The notes under the pieces are model-generated. The model was given only the letters and a program-made list of their open reading frames with translations, made no database searches and was not told the DNA's origin. This document shows positions 20,098 through 31,558 of a stretch of 64,000 nucleotides of DNA, one piece after another (within the stretch, counting starts at the first letter, position 1; every line of letters starts with the position of its first letter). Source of the stretch: Prorocentrum cordatum (lineage: Eukaryota > Sar > Dinophyceae > Prorocentrales > Prorocentraceae). Location of the stretch: contig CAUYUJ010018478.1 in assembly GCA_963575745.1 (NCBI GenBank), positions 25,001-89,000 on the forward strand. Reading direction: 5' to 3'. The position numbers and the translations under genes are program-made.

Positions 20098-20770
20098 ACC
20101 ATTTGTTTTTTGTGTCCACCAGCCCCACTCGAAGCCTGTTGGACGTGCCCCATCCGCCCGAGAGACATGACATACGTAATTCAACGCGTCGACGACGATG
20201 GCTCAGCGCGAATTGACGTCCGCAGCGTTTGTGCAACGCTTCGATGGCCGCTGCAGTGGCGGTGCGGTGCAATGCCTAGGTGACAAGAGGTTTGCCCTCC
20301 GCGGCTGATTGCCGACGCCTTCGCGATGCGTCGCGCGGCTTGGCACGTCGCGTGGGGCTGGGCTTCCCGATGTCTGTCCCCGCTGATGGCGCGCCCCCGA
20401 CCGCGGCCCCAGTCGCGAAGAGCTCTCGGCGACGACAGGGGGCTGCTCACTGGAAAGACGGCGCGGGCTCAGGCTCGCAGTGCCTGGGCAGCGCTCCGGA
20501 GGCCGATGCGGCGGGGATGCGGCGCGGGAGTGCGAGGCGAACGTTGGTGGCGCCGTCGGGCGGCCGCGCGACGGGGCGACCGTGGCCGCGCGGGAACCCA
20601 GAGCGCCATGTCCAGCCTCCACGTGGCAGCCTTTGGGGAAGGGCGCGGGCGTTGTTCTTGACCCGCAAGGGTCCAGGTCGCGCCCGTACGATTCGTGAGG
20701 TGCATTACCGCTGATGCGCAGTAGCGGCCTGCGAGTCGAGAAGGAAGCTCGCTGCGCTGTTAAACTTATC
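20093..20770. other. GC-rich unclassified sequence with CpG-rich open frames
   Basis: Several frames of 70-145 codons are open on both strands, as expected at this composition. I find no motif that picks one out. Confidence 0.35.
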
Positions 20771-20774
20771 GAGA

Positions 20775-21595
20775 TACTAGATGCGGGAGCGCCTGAGGAG
20801 GCCTCAAGGCGCCCGGAGGCGCTCGGGAACGCCTGGAAAGCGTTTTGGGGCGCGTGAGAGTCTGGCGACCCCCCCCACGAGTTCGGGGGCGCATGGGAAC
20901 GCCTGGGGAATGCACGAAACGCTTGAAACAGCCTGCAAATGCCTGGGGAACGTCAGGGAACGTTTGGAGGCGTTTGGCAGCGCCCAGGAGCGCTTGGGTA
21001 GCGCCAGGGAGTGCTTGGAACGCCTGGGGGGCGCTTGGGGATGCTGCGGGGCGCGCGGGGGAACTTTGGGGGCGCGTGGAACGCTTCGGAACGCCTCGGG
21101 GGCGCCGTGGAACGCCTGGGGACGCCTCGGGGCGCACACGGGCGCTGGGGAGCGCTTGGGGTGCGCTCGCGAGCGCGCGAGTGTCTTGGGTGCCCTGGGT
21201 GAGCCAGGGAACGCGTGAAAGTCCGTCGAAACCTCTCAAGATACTCGGGGGCGCCTGGGATGGGAACGCCTGGGGGGCACGTGGGAACGCCTGGAACAGC
21301 CTGCGGGTGCTTGGGGAGCGTCTGTTAGCGGTTGGAGGCGCTTGGCAGCGTTTGCGAGCGCCTGGTGGGCGCCAGGGAACGCCAGGGGACGCCTTGAGGC
21401 GCTGCTCGGGTGCGCTTGGAAGCGCGTGAGGGTCTTGGGCGTCCTGGGTGAGCATGAGTCTTAGGCGCCTCCCCCAGGGGTTGGGGAGCTCCTGGGGACG
21501 CCTGGGGGGGAGCCTGGAACGCCTGGGGCGCAGGGACCGCCTGGGGACGCTTGGAAGCGCTTGGGAGGGCCTGGGGAGCGCTTTGGAGGCATTTT
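20775..21595 (+). repeat. degenerate CGCCTGGGGAACG minisatellite
   Basis: Units of about 10-13 bp (GCGCCTGGGAACG, GCGCTTGGGGA, ACGCCTGGGG) fill 800 bp. A minus-strand frame of 429 codons spans this but shows the same short period. Confidence 0.8.
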
Positions 21596-22019
21596 TGTTG
21601 GGACTCGCATGACTTGCAAAGGAACCTGCGTGCGCAATGTGTTTTTCACTGCAAAGGATGCTGGCCGCATGTGCAGAAGACCACTCCTCGGCACGGCCAA
21701 AGCAGGTGCAGGAGGGGCGGGCGGCCGAGGAGAGCTTCAGGCTTTCAGTCACAGGAGGCTGTTGGTTCTTACGTGCCAGGAACTGGGTTTCACGTTCAAG
21801 GCGGTGCCCAGACACAGGCCTGCATCCAGCGACAGCCGTGCATCCGGGCAACCACGCGGGCGGTTGCCCCGTTCTGAAAGAAGGATGCGCGTAGCACCAG
21901 ACCGTACGAGACGCTTGTTGAACACCACCAACCCTCCATCGGTGTAACTGTTGGAAGCCTGTGCAACGAATGTGCGCAGCGCTGACGCGGAAACCAATTT
22001 CGAACACCACCGGCTCTGC
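21596..22019. other. unclassified sequence
   Basis: Moderate GC, no repeat partner. CACCACCAACCC and CACCACCGGCTC words near 21925 and 22005 suggest a degraded tandem of about 80 bp. Confidence 0.35.
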
Positions 22020-22200
22020 ATCCGTGTTACAGTGAACGGTTTGAATAAGGAGCACATGCTTTTCAACATGGGTTCGGCCGTTCCTTAGGTTTGCATGCGT
22101 TACTTATCTTTCCTTATGCACTATGTATTTGTTTTCGTTTCTTATGCGTTGGCTTCGTTCTTTATTCATCGTTCCTTAGGTCAGGCCGATGACTTTACCG
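22020..22200 (+). repeat. dispersed repeat family N, copy 1
   Basis: Shares with 58528-58712, in order: ACAGTGAACGGTTTGAATAA, GGGTTCGGCCGTT, TGCATGCGTT, TTATGCGTT and CGTTCCTTAGGTCAGGCCG. It is AT-richer than its flanks. Confidence 0.65.
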
Positions 22201-22336
22201 TTGGACGTTTTACGTTACATGGCCGTGGGGATTGTAAGGGGAGGTCCTTCTGCGAAACGCCCCAGCGCGGCCGTCGGGCACATCTGGTGGTGCGGCGGGG
22301 AGGAGTTATGTAGAAGGAGCAGGGATGGAGATCATG

Positions 22337-22563
22337 GGAGGAGGAGGAGGAGGAGGAGGAAGACGAGGAGGAGGAGGAGGAAGAGGAGGAGGAGGAGGAG
22401 GAGGAAAAGGAGGAGGAGGGAGACGAGGAGGAGGAGGAGGAGCATGAGGAGCAGGACCAGGAGGAGGAGGAGGAGGAGGAGGAGGAGGAGGAGGAGGAGG
22501 AAGGGGAAGGAGCAGGAGCAGGAGGAGGAGGCGGAGGAGGAGGAGGAGGAGGAGGAGGAGGAG
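22337..22563 (+). repeat. (GGA)n microsatellite
   Basis: GGA with GACGA and GCA interruptions. Confidence 0.95.
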
Positions 22564-22569
22564 GAACAA

Positions 22570-23190
22570 GGGAAAGGAACTCAGGGCGACTGGCCGCGTC
22601 GCCTCGTCCTCCTTCTCGGCCTCCTCGCTTCCGCCTTGAGCAGTTTACAAGGCATGATTCCTTGGGCGTTTTCCCTTTTGCAGAGCAGCGGTCGGCGGAT
22701 CGCAGACGGCTAATTCATTCATCCTCCCTCCTGTGCAAATCTTTCTCTTCTCGTGAGCCTCGAGTGGCCGCCCTCGCCGAGAAAACCCGCCTCAATGAGG
22801 GAGCCGCCGAACGTTAGGACTCCATTCAGGCGTGGCGGGGTCACCGAGAGCTGTGGGTCAGTCCGACGCGCAGGCGCCCAGAGCCGCTTTCGTGCGACTG
22901 CTTGTGCGCCATCCTCCTCTTGTCGTCGTCGAGGCCGTGAGCCTGAGCTGTGCCGCTTGAACATCTACATGGTCTGGGTGCTTTGTCCGTTCCGCGGCCG
23001 CTTCCGTCTCTATTCTTGCCGTTCCTCAGCCTTTGCCGCAATTAGCCACGGACGCGTCCCGCCGTTAACCCGACCGCTTGTTGGACCCAACCCGCCGCAG
23101 ACCAAACAGTTTACGCGCCATCCTCATCAGAGCTCATCTAGCTTAAGATGCAACTCCTGGGAGGTCACATTCTGTTTTTGCCCTGGTCCG
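22570..23190. other. unclassified sequence
   Basis: No repeats or recognisable genes noticed. Frames at 22753-23223 (plus) and 22719-22964 (minus) are of ordinary length for the GC content. Confidence 0.35.
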
Positions 23191-23192
23191 AA

Positions 23193-23265
23193 ATCCGGCT
23201 TAATCCCGCTTAATCCCGCTTAATCCCGCTTAATCCGGCTGAGTCCCGCTTAATCCGAGGCCCAT
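23193..23265 (+). repeat. 10-bp minisatellite, TTAATCCCGC unit
   Basis: Six to seven units of TTAATCCCGC with GG and GAG variants. Confidence 0.9.
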
Positions 23266-23619
23266 TCCGGCGTAACAGCTCCCAAATGGGTCTTAATCCT
23301 CCTTAATCTTTCCGACGCACACCTCCCAGCAGTTGCCTCCTAGTATAGCCTATGGCCATGGCTCACCGCTGCCCCTGCTTGGTGAGCGCGCTCCCCTGCC
23401 ACTGCTCGGGCCCCCCCCCCGACCCAGAAGCACAGTCCCCCCCGGCCGCCGCCGTGCCGGATAGGAGCCTTGTGCAGTGCAGAGAGCACGCCGGGGCGAG
23501 CACGCAGTGGCGAAGCGTCTTGGCTCGCCAAAAGCCCTGCCAGACAATGTTCTAAGAACCTTTTGAGGTTCCAACGAAATGTTCTTAGATCATTTCTGGC
23601 GGAGTCTGTCTTGTGTTTC

Positions 23620-23697
23620 CACATCGGGTTTACGTTCTAAGAGCATTTCGTGGTAGGACTATAGGAATGCCAGGACGGTCGGGCCCTGCTCAAGGGC
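23620..23697 (+). repeat. dispersed repeat family J, copy 2
   Basis: ACATCGGGTTTACG, CATTTCGTGGTAGGAC, AATGCCAGGACGGTC and CCCTGCTCAA, as at 8940-9060. Confidence 0.6.
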
Positions 23698-23806
23698 GAG
23701 CACCGGCTCATGTGCGCGTACCTCGCTGCCGTCTTGCAGCGGGGGTCACAAAACAATCCTCTCTGCGCGGGTCCACCATGCCTGTCCAGAGCCAGTGCAC
23801 ATTGAT

Positions 23807-24078
23807 TCAGGAGGAGGAGGAGGATAAGGAGGAGGAGGAGGAGGAGGAGGAGGAGGAGGAGGTGGAGGTGGAGGTGGAGGTCGGAGGAGGGCGCAGGAGG
23901 AGGCGCAGGAAAACGAGGAGGAGGAGGCGGAGGAGGAGGAGGAGGGCGGAGGAGGAGGGCGGAGGAGGAGGAGGGGAGGAGGGCGGACGAGGAGGAGGAG
24001 GCGGCGGAGGAGGCAGAGGAGGCGGAGGATGCGGAGGAGGCGGAGGACGAGGAGGAGGATGAGGAGGACGAGGAGGAA
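23807..24078 (+). repeat. (GGA)n microsatellite
   Basis: GGA with GGT, GGC and GAC variants. Confidence 0.95.
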
Positions 24079-24138
24079 AAATAATAAGAAGACGAAGAAG
24101 AGGAAGGGGAATCAGAGGAAAATTAATAATACTAGTAA

Positions 24139-24191
24139 TGCTACTACTACTACTACTACCACTACTACTACTACTGCTACTACTACTACTA

Positions 24192-24252
<61 letters not shown>

Positions 24253-24357
24253 GACTACGACTACGACTACCACTACCACTACCACTACCACTACCACTAC
24301 CACTACCACTACCACTACCACTACCACTACCACTACCACTACCACTACTACTACCAC

Positions 24358-24405
<48 letters not shown>

Positions 24406-24409
24406 GTAG

Positions 24410-24468
<59 letters not shown>

Positions 24469-24470
24469 GG
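24139..24470 (+). repeat. (CTA)n with an internal (CACTAC)n tract
   Basis: CTA units flank about 110 bp of CACTAC hexamers (near 24260-24350). Confidence 0.97.
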
Positions 24471-24524
24471 GCAGACAGGGCCCTGGGTGCGAGCCGCCGC
24501 CGCGGCCGCCGCCGCGGTCGCGGC

Positions 24525-25215
24525 GATGGTGGCTTCCTGGGGGCATCAGTCGGCCTCTTGGGGGGCTCTTGGGGCCTCTTGGTGGCTTCCTGGGGGCCTC
24601 TTGGGGCCTCTTTAGGGCCTCTTGGGGCCTCCTGGGGCTCTCTTGGGGCGTCTAGGGCGCCTCTTCGGTCGTCTTGGGGCTCTCTTGGGTCGTCTTGGGC
24701 GCCTCTTGGGTCGTCTTGGGGCTCCCTTGGGCCGTCTTGGGGCCCTCTTGGGAGCCTCTTGGGCCGTTTCGGGGCGCTCCTGGAGACTTCTTGGGCCGTC
24801 TTGGAGCGTCGGAAATTAGAAAAGGCGGGAAAGCCAAAGCTGTTCAAAAACCATTTTACAATTCACGATTTGGGCGTCTCGGGGCCCTGTTGTGAGGCCT
24901 CTTGGGGCGCTCTTGGCGGCCTCTCGGGCTGTCTTGGGCGCACCTTGGGCGTCCTGGAGCGCCTTTTGGGTGTCTCGGGGGCCTCTTGGGCCGTCTTGGT
25001 GGCTTCTTGGGGCTTCTTGGGGGCCTCCTGGGGGCCTCTTGGGGGTCTCTTTGGGGCCCCTTGGGGCCTCCTGGGGCTTTCTTGGGGCGTCTTTGGCGCC
25101 TCTTGGGCCGTCTTGGGGCTCTCTTGGGCCGTCTTGGGGCCCTCTTGGAAGCCTCGTGGGCTGTTTCGGGGCGCTCCTGGGGGCCTCTTGGGGCGTCTTG
25201 GAGCCACTCCGTGCC
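24525..25215 (+). repeat. CTTGGGGCC minisatellite array with a unique centre
   Basis: The largest array of this family: 21-bp units (GGGGCTCTCTTGGGTCGTCTT type), split at about 24795-24880 by an AT-richer non-repeated stretch with TTCAAAAACCATTTTAC and ATTCACGATTTGGG. Confidence 0.9.
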
Positions 25216-25308
25216 CAGGGGCAAAGTGGTGGATCCCTGTGCACGCCTACGTTCGTTGTTTCCTGGTTTCCTCTCCCCCTCGTTTCCCCGTGTCCCCTCC
25301 TATAGGAA

Positions 25309-26667
25309 ACGTATACACAACGTATAGGAAAAGTGTAGGAAACATACAGGAAACGTATACAAAGCATATAGAACACGTACACAAACATATAGGACACGCG
25401 CACAACACATATAGGACACGTATACAAACCATACATGACACGTATAGGAAACATATAGGAAACGTCTAGGACACATATAAGAAACGTTCAGGAAACATAT
25501 AAGGCACATGTATGAAACGCATAAGAAACGTATAAGAAACGTGTAGGACACACATAGGACACGTTTTAAGAACAACGTGTAGGAAACATGTAAGAAACGT
25601 ATAAGAAACACATAGGAACCATATAAGAAACGTATGGGAAACACAAACGAAACATATAGGACACATATAAGAAACGTATGACAAGCATATAAGAAACGTA
25701 GAGGAAACAAAGAAGACACGTGTAGGAAACACATAAGGCACGTATAGGAAACACGTAAGAAACGTACAGGAAATACATAGGACACATATAGGAAACATAT
25801 TGGAAACGTATAGGACACATGTAGGAACCATGTAGGAAGTGTATAGGACACATATCGGAAACGTATAGGAAACGTATAGGAAACATCTAGGAAACTTATA
25901 GGAGCCATATCGGAAATATATGGAAAACATAAAGGACTCATACAAGAAACGTATAAGACATGTATCGGAAACATATATGAAACGTAAAGGTAACATATCA
26001 GAAACATGTATAGAACATATAAGAAACGTATCGGACACACCTAAGAAACACATAGGAAACACATACGCAACGTATGGGAAACACATTGGAACCATATAGG
26101 AAACATGACACGTATAGGAAACATATAGGACAAATACAGGAAACGTATATGTACCATTTAGGGAGCATGTAGGACACATATAGGAAGCATTTAGAAAACA
26201 TACACAGAACGTGTAGGACACAGATAGGACACGTATACAACACGTATAGGACACATATAGGACACATATAGTAAACGCATACAAAACGTATAGGGCACAT
26301 GCAGGAAACGTATACAAAACGTATGGGAAACGTATACAGCACGTATAGGAAACACAATGGACACGTATACACATCGTATAGGAAACGTATACAACAGGTA
26401 TAGGAAACGTATACAAACCGTATAGGACACATATAAGAAACATATAGGAAACATATAGGAAACGTGTACACAACGTATAGGACACATATAGGACACGTAT
26501 GCAAAACGTTTAGGACACATATAAGAAACGTATGCAACACGGAAAGGAAACATATAGGAAACATTTAGGAAACGTATACAAACGTATAGGAAACATATAG
26601 GACACGTATACAAAACGTATACGACACGTATAGAAAACATATAAGAAACGCATACAACACGTATCGG
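25309..26667 (+). repeat. 11-13-bp satellite, AGGAAACATAT / AGGACACGTATAC units
   Basis: About 1.36 kb of alternating 11-bp (AGGAAACATAT) and 13-bp (AGGAAACGTATAC) units. The same satellite restarts at 27843. Minus-strand frames read a repeated YVSYMF-like peptide and are not genes. Confidence 0.95.
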
Positions 26668-26799
26668 AGGTGAGGGGGTGATATCGAAGTGGAACGGAGA
26701 GCCCCCTGACCGGGAAATCGATTTCGGTTTCGTGTTCGTGCGTGCCGTGCGTGTGGGCGAGGCGAAGCTGCGTGGGCGGGCGAGAGAAAGTCTCCTGTG

Positions 26800-26970
26800 G
26801 CTGAGGCGCGGCCGGACCAAATGTCTCCCTTCCGGGCGGCCGGGGGCCCGCGGTGTCCCGCCGGTGTCCCGCTGGTGTCCCGTGCGGCTGAGGCGCGGCC
26901 AGACCAAATGTCTCCCTTCCGGGCGGCCGGGGGCCCGCGGTGTCCCGCCGGTGCCCCGTCGGTGTCCCGA
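26800..26970 (+). repeat. 87-bp tandem duplication
   Basis: GCTGAGGCGCGGCCGGACCA... at 26800 is repeated at 26887 with a few substitutions. It includes short internal CGGTGTCCC units. Confidence 0.9.
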
Positions 26971-27032
26971 TTATGGTGATGATATTGATGATGATGGTGG
27001 TGATGATGACGATGTTGATGTTTTGTTTTGAC

Positions 27033-27787
27033 GATCGATAGTGATATCGGTAGTGATATCGATTGTGAGATCGAACGTGAGATCGAATGTCAGATCGCTT
27101 GTGAGATCGATTGTGAGATCGATTGTGCTACCGAATGTGAGATCGATAATGAGATCGCTAGTGGGATCGATTGTGAGACCGAATGGGATATCGATTGTGA
27201 GATCGATTGTGATATCGATAGTGAGATCGATAGTGAGACCGAATGTGAGATCGATTGTGGAAACTATTGTTAGATCGATAATCAGGTCGGTTGTGAGATC
27301 GATCGATTGAGTTAGTAGTGAGATCACTATTGGTAATGAGATCGGTAGTGATTTCGATAGTGAGATCGATGATGAGACCGAATGTGAGATCGATTGTGAG
27401 TTTGCTTGTGATATCGATAGTGAGATCGATCGTGAGATCGATAATGATATCGAAAATGAGTTCGATAGAGAGATCGATAGTGAGTCCGAATGCGAGATCT
27501 ATTGTGAGATCGATTGTGATATCGATAGTGAAATCGATAGTGAGACCGAATGTGAGATCGATAATGAGATCGATCGTGAGTTTGTTAGTGAGATCGATAG
27601 TCAGATCGAATGCGAGATCGATTGTGATATCGATTGTGAGATCAATAGCGAGACCGACTGTGAGATCGATTGTGGGATCGATTGTGAGATTGATTGTGAG
27701 ATCGATCGTCAGATCGATTGTGAGATCTATCGATTAAGATCGGTTGTGGGATCGGTAGTGAGTTCGATCGTGAGATCAATCGAGTGC
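27033..27787 (+). repeat. 12-bp satellite, GATCGATTGTGA unit
   Basis: About 60 units of GATCGATTGTGA with GATATCGATAGT and GACCGAATGT variants. The unit length is a multiple of three, so plus frames read short I-V-R-S or D-C-E-I repeats. Confidence 0.96.
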
Positions 27788-27842
27788 GACGTTGGTCCCT
27801 CCCCCCCCCTCACCTCCTTATCACCCGAAGGGTGGTCTATGC

Positions 27843-28406
27843 GGTAGGAAGCATATAGGACACATATAGGAAACATATCGGAAACAAATAGGACATGCAT
27901 ACGTCACGTACAGGAAACATATAGGAACCATACAAGAAACACATAGGAAACATATCGGAAACATATAGGACACGTGTACAACACGTATAGGACACATATA
28001 GGACATATGTAGGAAACAAGTAGGAAACACATACAAACGTATAGGACACATTTAGGGAACTTATAGGAACATATAGGAAACGTATACAAAACGTATAGGA
28101 AACAGTTCGGAACCATATAGGAACCATATAGGACACGTTTTTTTTTTCTCTCACAAAACGTGTAGGACACATTCAGGAAACATATAGGACACATGTAGGA
28201 AACATATAGGAAACATATCGGACACATATACAAAACGTATAGGAGACATATACACATCGTATAGGACACATATAGGAAACATATAAGAAACATATAGGAA
28301 TCATATAGGGAACATATAGGAAACATATGGGGAACAGATAGGGAACATATAGGAAACAGATAGGGAACATATAGGGAACATATAGGAAGCGTATAGGAAA
28401 CGCATA
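27843..28406 (+). repeat. 11-13-bp satellite, second array
   Basis: Same AGGAAACATAT / AGGACACATAT units and same orientation as 25309-26667, with one T-run interruption at 28139. Confidence 0.95.
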
Positions 28407-28524
28407 CGAAACACACCGCACACCGCACACCGCACACGCACAAACACACTGACAGTGCGGAAACCCAACGGAGTGCTGTAGGGAAGGGCCGGGGGAGCGG
28501 CTCGCACACAGGAGCCGGTCCCCC

Positions 28525-28576
<52 letters not shown>

Positions 28577-28620
28577 CACTACTACTACTACTGCTACTAC
28601 TACCACTACTACTACTACTA

Positions 28621-28689
<69 letters not shown>

Positions 28690-28693
28690 TCAT
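28525..28693 (+). repeat. (CTA)n microsatellite
   Basis: CTA units with CCA and CTG interruptions. Confidence 0.97.
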
Positions 28694-28699
28694 CACGAG

Positions 28700-29083
28700 C
28701 AATGATCTCATTATGAAGGATAACGTAAGACTAGTACTACTAATACTCGCAAAACTGTTCATAGTAGTCATACTCATACTAACAATACAGAGCAGGCGAA
28801 ACATCATATTGATAATTGGAAGACGAACACCAATAAGCACGAATAGTACGATGAGGAATCTTAGGAATAAGAAAACGAATGCGAATGATAATAGTAAGTA
28901 TGGTAATGGTAATCATGGTAATAATTATACGGCTCAGCGGGCGAATAAGCATTATTCTGGCACGAAGAAGAATAATCAGACAACTAGCAATATTATCACG
29001 ACGAATGCTACTTTAATATTGTCATTACCAGTAAGCATGCGAATACTATCAGCAACACACACAAAAAATAAGAAGAGAAACAA
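28700..29083. other. AT-richer degenerate ATA/AAT sequence
   Basis: Reads like a decayed trinucleotide array (AATAGTAAGTATGGTAATGG). No gene is inferred from the open frame through it. Confidence 0.5.
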
Positions 29084-29377
29084 GAGGAGGAGGAGGAGGC
29101 GGAGGAGGCGGAGTCGGGTGGAGTCGGTCGGAGTCGTGGAGGAGGGCGGGAGAGGGCGGATGAGGGCGGAGGAGGGCGGAGGAGGGTGGATGAGGGTGGA
29201 GGAGGGCGGAAGAGGGCGGAAGAGGCGGAGGAGGCGGAGGAGGAGGAGGAGAACGAGGCGGAGGAGGCGGTGGAAGAGGAGGAGGAGGAGGAGGAGGAGG
29301 AGGAGGAGGAGGACGAGGCGGAGGAGGAGGAGGAGGAGGAGGAGGAGGAGGAGGAGGAGGAGGAGGAGGAGGAGGAG
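29084..29377 (+). repeat. (GGA)n microsatellite with GGGCGGA variants
   Basis: GGAGGGCGGA-type units pass into pure GGA. Confidence 0.95.
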
Positions 29378-29499
29378 TCATGGCGCACGCACTATGCGCG
29401 ATGAAAACCACCCCTCCGTCTCTTTGCATTCGATGCTGCTCAGGGATGGTGGGTGTTTCGACATCTTGCCCATGTAAGCTGTCACGTGCGCTGGCGCAC

Positions 29500-29645
29500 C
29501 TGGCGAGCTCACGCCCTCCCTCCTCACTCCCCCTCTCCCCCTTCTCTCCCTCACCCCCCTCCATCTCCTCTTCCCCTCCTCCTCCGCCCTATTCCTCCTC
29601 CTCTTTCCACTTTGACCTCCCTCTTTCCTTTCCTCCCTCCTCGCT
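29500..29645 (+). repeat. polypyrimidine tract
   Basis: CCTCCC, TCTCCC and CCTCCTCCT words on the plus strand. Confidence 0.8.
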
Positions 29646-29650
29646 TTCAT

Positions 29651-29811
29651 GACGTGGACCTCCAGAGGTGTCGACTTATTCTCTGGGTCAGATTCTGCAT
29701 CCCGAGTTGTTTTTTTGACAGTCCCGGGGCCCAGCGAGGGCCCCCGGAGGCCGAACATAGCAACAGACATGCCGAATTGTGACTTCTTCGCGACTCGAGG
29801 TGGTCTGGGTG
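29651..29811 (+). repeat. dispersed repeat family A, copy 3
   Basis: CATCCCGAGTTGTTTTTTTG, CCCGGGGCCCAGCGAGGGCC, GAGGCCGAACATAGC and GGTCTGGGTGCC. Confidence 0.6.
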
Positions 29812-30128
29812 CCTGTTTCACTCCCCCAGCCTTCACCAGGGTGACGGATACGGAGCAAGCCCCCTCCTCTGACGCGAGGAGGACGAGTACATCCCCGCGC
29901 CGGAGTTCGACGACATGCCCCTGGCGCCCGCGGAGCCGATGCCAGAGGCGCCAGAGGAGCCAAAGGCCGAAGACGGGCCGCCGGAGGAGGCCACACTGGG
30001 GGGGGGCCTGCTGCCGGCGAGGCGGCGTGGCAGTCCGACGTCGCGAAAGATGGTAACCTCGTGAGAAGCGCCGCAGGAGCCCTAGATCCCCATCTTTTCC
30101 AGATCCCTGACGTCGTGACTTCTGCCAC

Positions 30129-30292
30129 GACGTGACCCCCAAGAAGTCCGGACCCCTTCCCAGGGGGCCGAATTCTCATCCCGAGTCGTTTTCGACGGCC
30201 CCGAGGCCCGCGAAGGGCCCGGAGCCCGAAAATAGCGCACGTCTGCCCGTCGTGATTTTTGCCAACGCGAGAGGGTCTGGGTCCGCCGGCAT
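30129..30292 (+). repeat. dispersed repeat family A, copy 4
   Basis: AAGTCCGGACCCCTTCCCAG, CATCCCGAGTCGTTTTCGAC, CCCGAAAATAGC and GGGTCTGGGTCCG, in the order of copy 3. Confidence 0.6.
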
Positions 30293-30454
30293 GTTTCGAG
30301 TGGGATTTGAGGGGAGGCGCCGCCGCGACGCCGCGGCGTCGCCTCCTGCGGCGCGTCGTGGTCGTGGCCTGCTCCCGCCGCCCTGCAGCTCCGCGAGGGT
30401 GGCGGGGAGCGGGCGCGCCCTGTTCGTTTTCCACTTCTCTGGGTGAAGAAGTGG

Positions 30455-30660
30455 TGGAGGAGGAGGAGGAGGAGGAGGAGGAGGAGGAGGAGGAGGAGGA
30501 GGAGGAGGAGGAGGAGGAGGCGGATGGGCGGATGGGGAGGGAGGAGGGAGGAGGAGGAGGAGGAGGAGGAGGCGAAGGAGGAGGAGGAGGAGGAGGAGGA
30601 GGAGGAGGAGGCGGGAGGAGGAGGAGGAGGCGGAAGAGGAGGAGGAGGAGGCGGAGGAGA
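30455..30660 (+). repeat. (GGA)n microsatellite
   Basis: GGA with GGC and GAA interruptions. Confidence 0.96.
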
Positions 30661-30800
30661 TTGGACATGCGTCTGACCATGCATCTGACCACCACGGTGC
30701 TTCCCCTTCGCCTGAATTCCGACCCGGTGTGCTGTTCTCGCGCCGAGGGCCTCGTGCGGGCGGCGGAGGCAGCAGAGCCAAACCTGTGGATGGGCCTGTA

Positions 30801-30958
30801 GGGGTCCACATGCGAACCCTACCCCTACCCCCCACGATTTCTGAGGGGGGGGGGTGGGGCTTACTTCGCTCGGGAGCTCCCGAGCGAAGTGACCCCCCCC
30901 CCTTCCCCCTCAGAAATCAAATCGTGGGGGGTAGGGGGTAGGGTTCGCATGTGGCCCC
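30801..30958. mobile_element. 158-bp near-perfect foldback element T
   Basis: The ends GGGGTCCACATGCGAACCCT and AGGGTTCGCATGTGGCCCC pair with one mismatch. Pairing continues through CTACCCC, CCCCACGATTT and CTGAGGGGG. The centre is a perfect 28-bp palindrome (30863-30890, each arm starting ACTTCGCTCGGGAG). The main asymmetry is an extra five bases in the right arm. No second copy was found in the window. Confidence 0.8.
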
Positions 30959-31160
30959 TTAGCCTGGCAAAGGATCGGTGCGCGTGCAGCGCGCTCAACC
31001 TCCCTTCCTGGCCCTCGTGGCGCGGGGGCGCAGCCCGAGGGGGGGGGGCGCCCGGCGCGGCGCCCCGCGCCCGCCCCTGCACGCCCCCAGGCGGAGGCCG
31101 ACAAGGCCTCGGAGGCCGCTCCCGACGAAGGCCTCCGGCGGGGGGGAGATCGGGGTCGGG

Positions 31161-31322
31161 CGCGCGCAAAAGGGGGTAGGGGCAGGGGGGAGGGCTTCTT
31201 AGAGGCAGCCTCCTTCTTAGAAGGCGCGGGCCTTCTCCGTAGACGTACGGCCCGCGCCTTTTACGACGCAGCATCCTTCTAAGAAGCCTTCCCCTCTCCC
31301 CCTTATACACTTGTGCGCGCCG
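31161..31322. mobile_element. foldback element family P, copy 1
   Basis: The left arm CGCGCAAAAGGGGGTAGGGG and GGGCTTCTTAGA faces the right arm AGAAGCCTTCCCC, CTCCCCC and TTGTGCGCGCCGCC. An inner hairpin AAGGCGCGGGCC / GGCCCGCGCCTT lies at the centre. Other copies: 39979-40138, 41601-41764 and 60583-60746. Confidence 0.75.
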
Positions 31323-31337
31323 CCAGCGGGGGGCTCA

Positions 31338-31491
31338 CCAGCCTCGAACTTGTCCCTCTCCCTGAGATTGGCACGCCAAGAGGCGATGACAATCTTGGGG
31401 ATGCACCCTCAGAAACTGAGGGTGCATCCCTAAGATCGCCATCGTGATGAGGCGATGCCCGACATAGGGATGGGGATATGTTCTGGGCTGG
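31338..31491. mobile_element. foldback element family Q, copy 1
   Basis: Ends CCAGCCTCGAACTTGTCCCT and GGATATGTTCTGGGCTGG are inverted. A strong inner hairpin lies at 31401-31428, each arm containing GGGATGCACCCTCAG. The second copy at 36186-36333 is in the opposite orientation. Confidence 0.75.
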
Positions 31492-31558
31492 TAAGGGGCA
31501 CCGCGAGGGCGGGATGGGCTCGGGGGGAGACAGGTTCGAGGCTCGTGGTTCTTGGGAG

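Noticed and set aside
20766-22055. 429-codon minus-strand open frame
   Set aside because: It follows the degenerate 10-13-bp CGCCTGGGG minisatellite, and its R/P/A/L repeats share that period.
22189-22713. Arg-rich frame through the GGA array at 22.3 kb
   Set aside because: The R/K/E content is microsatellite-encoded, and the flanking parts are short and unrecognised.
27028-27273. Cys-rich DCEI-repeat peptide
   Set aside because: It is a direct translation of the 12-bp GATCGATTGTGA satellite.
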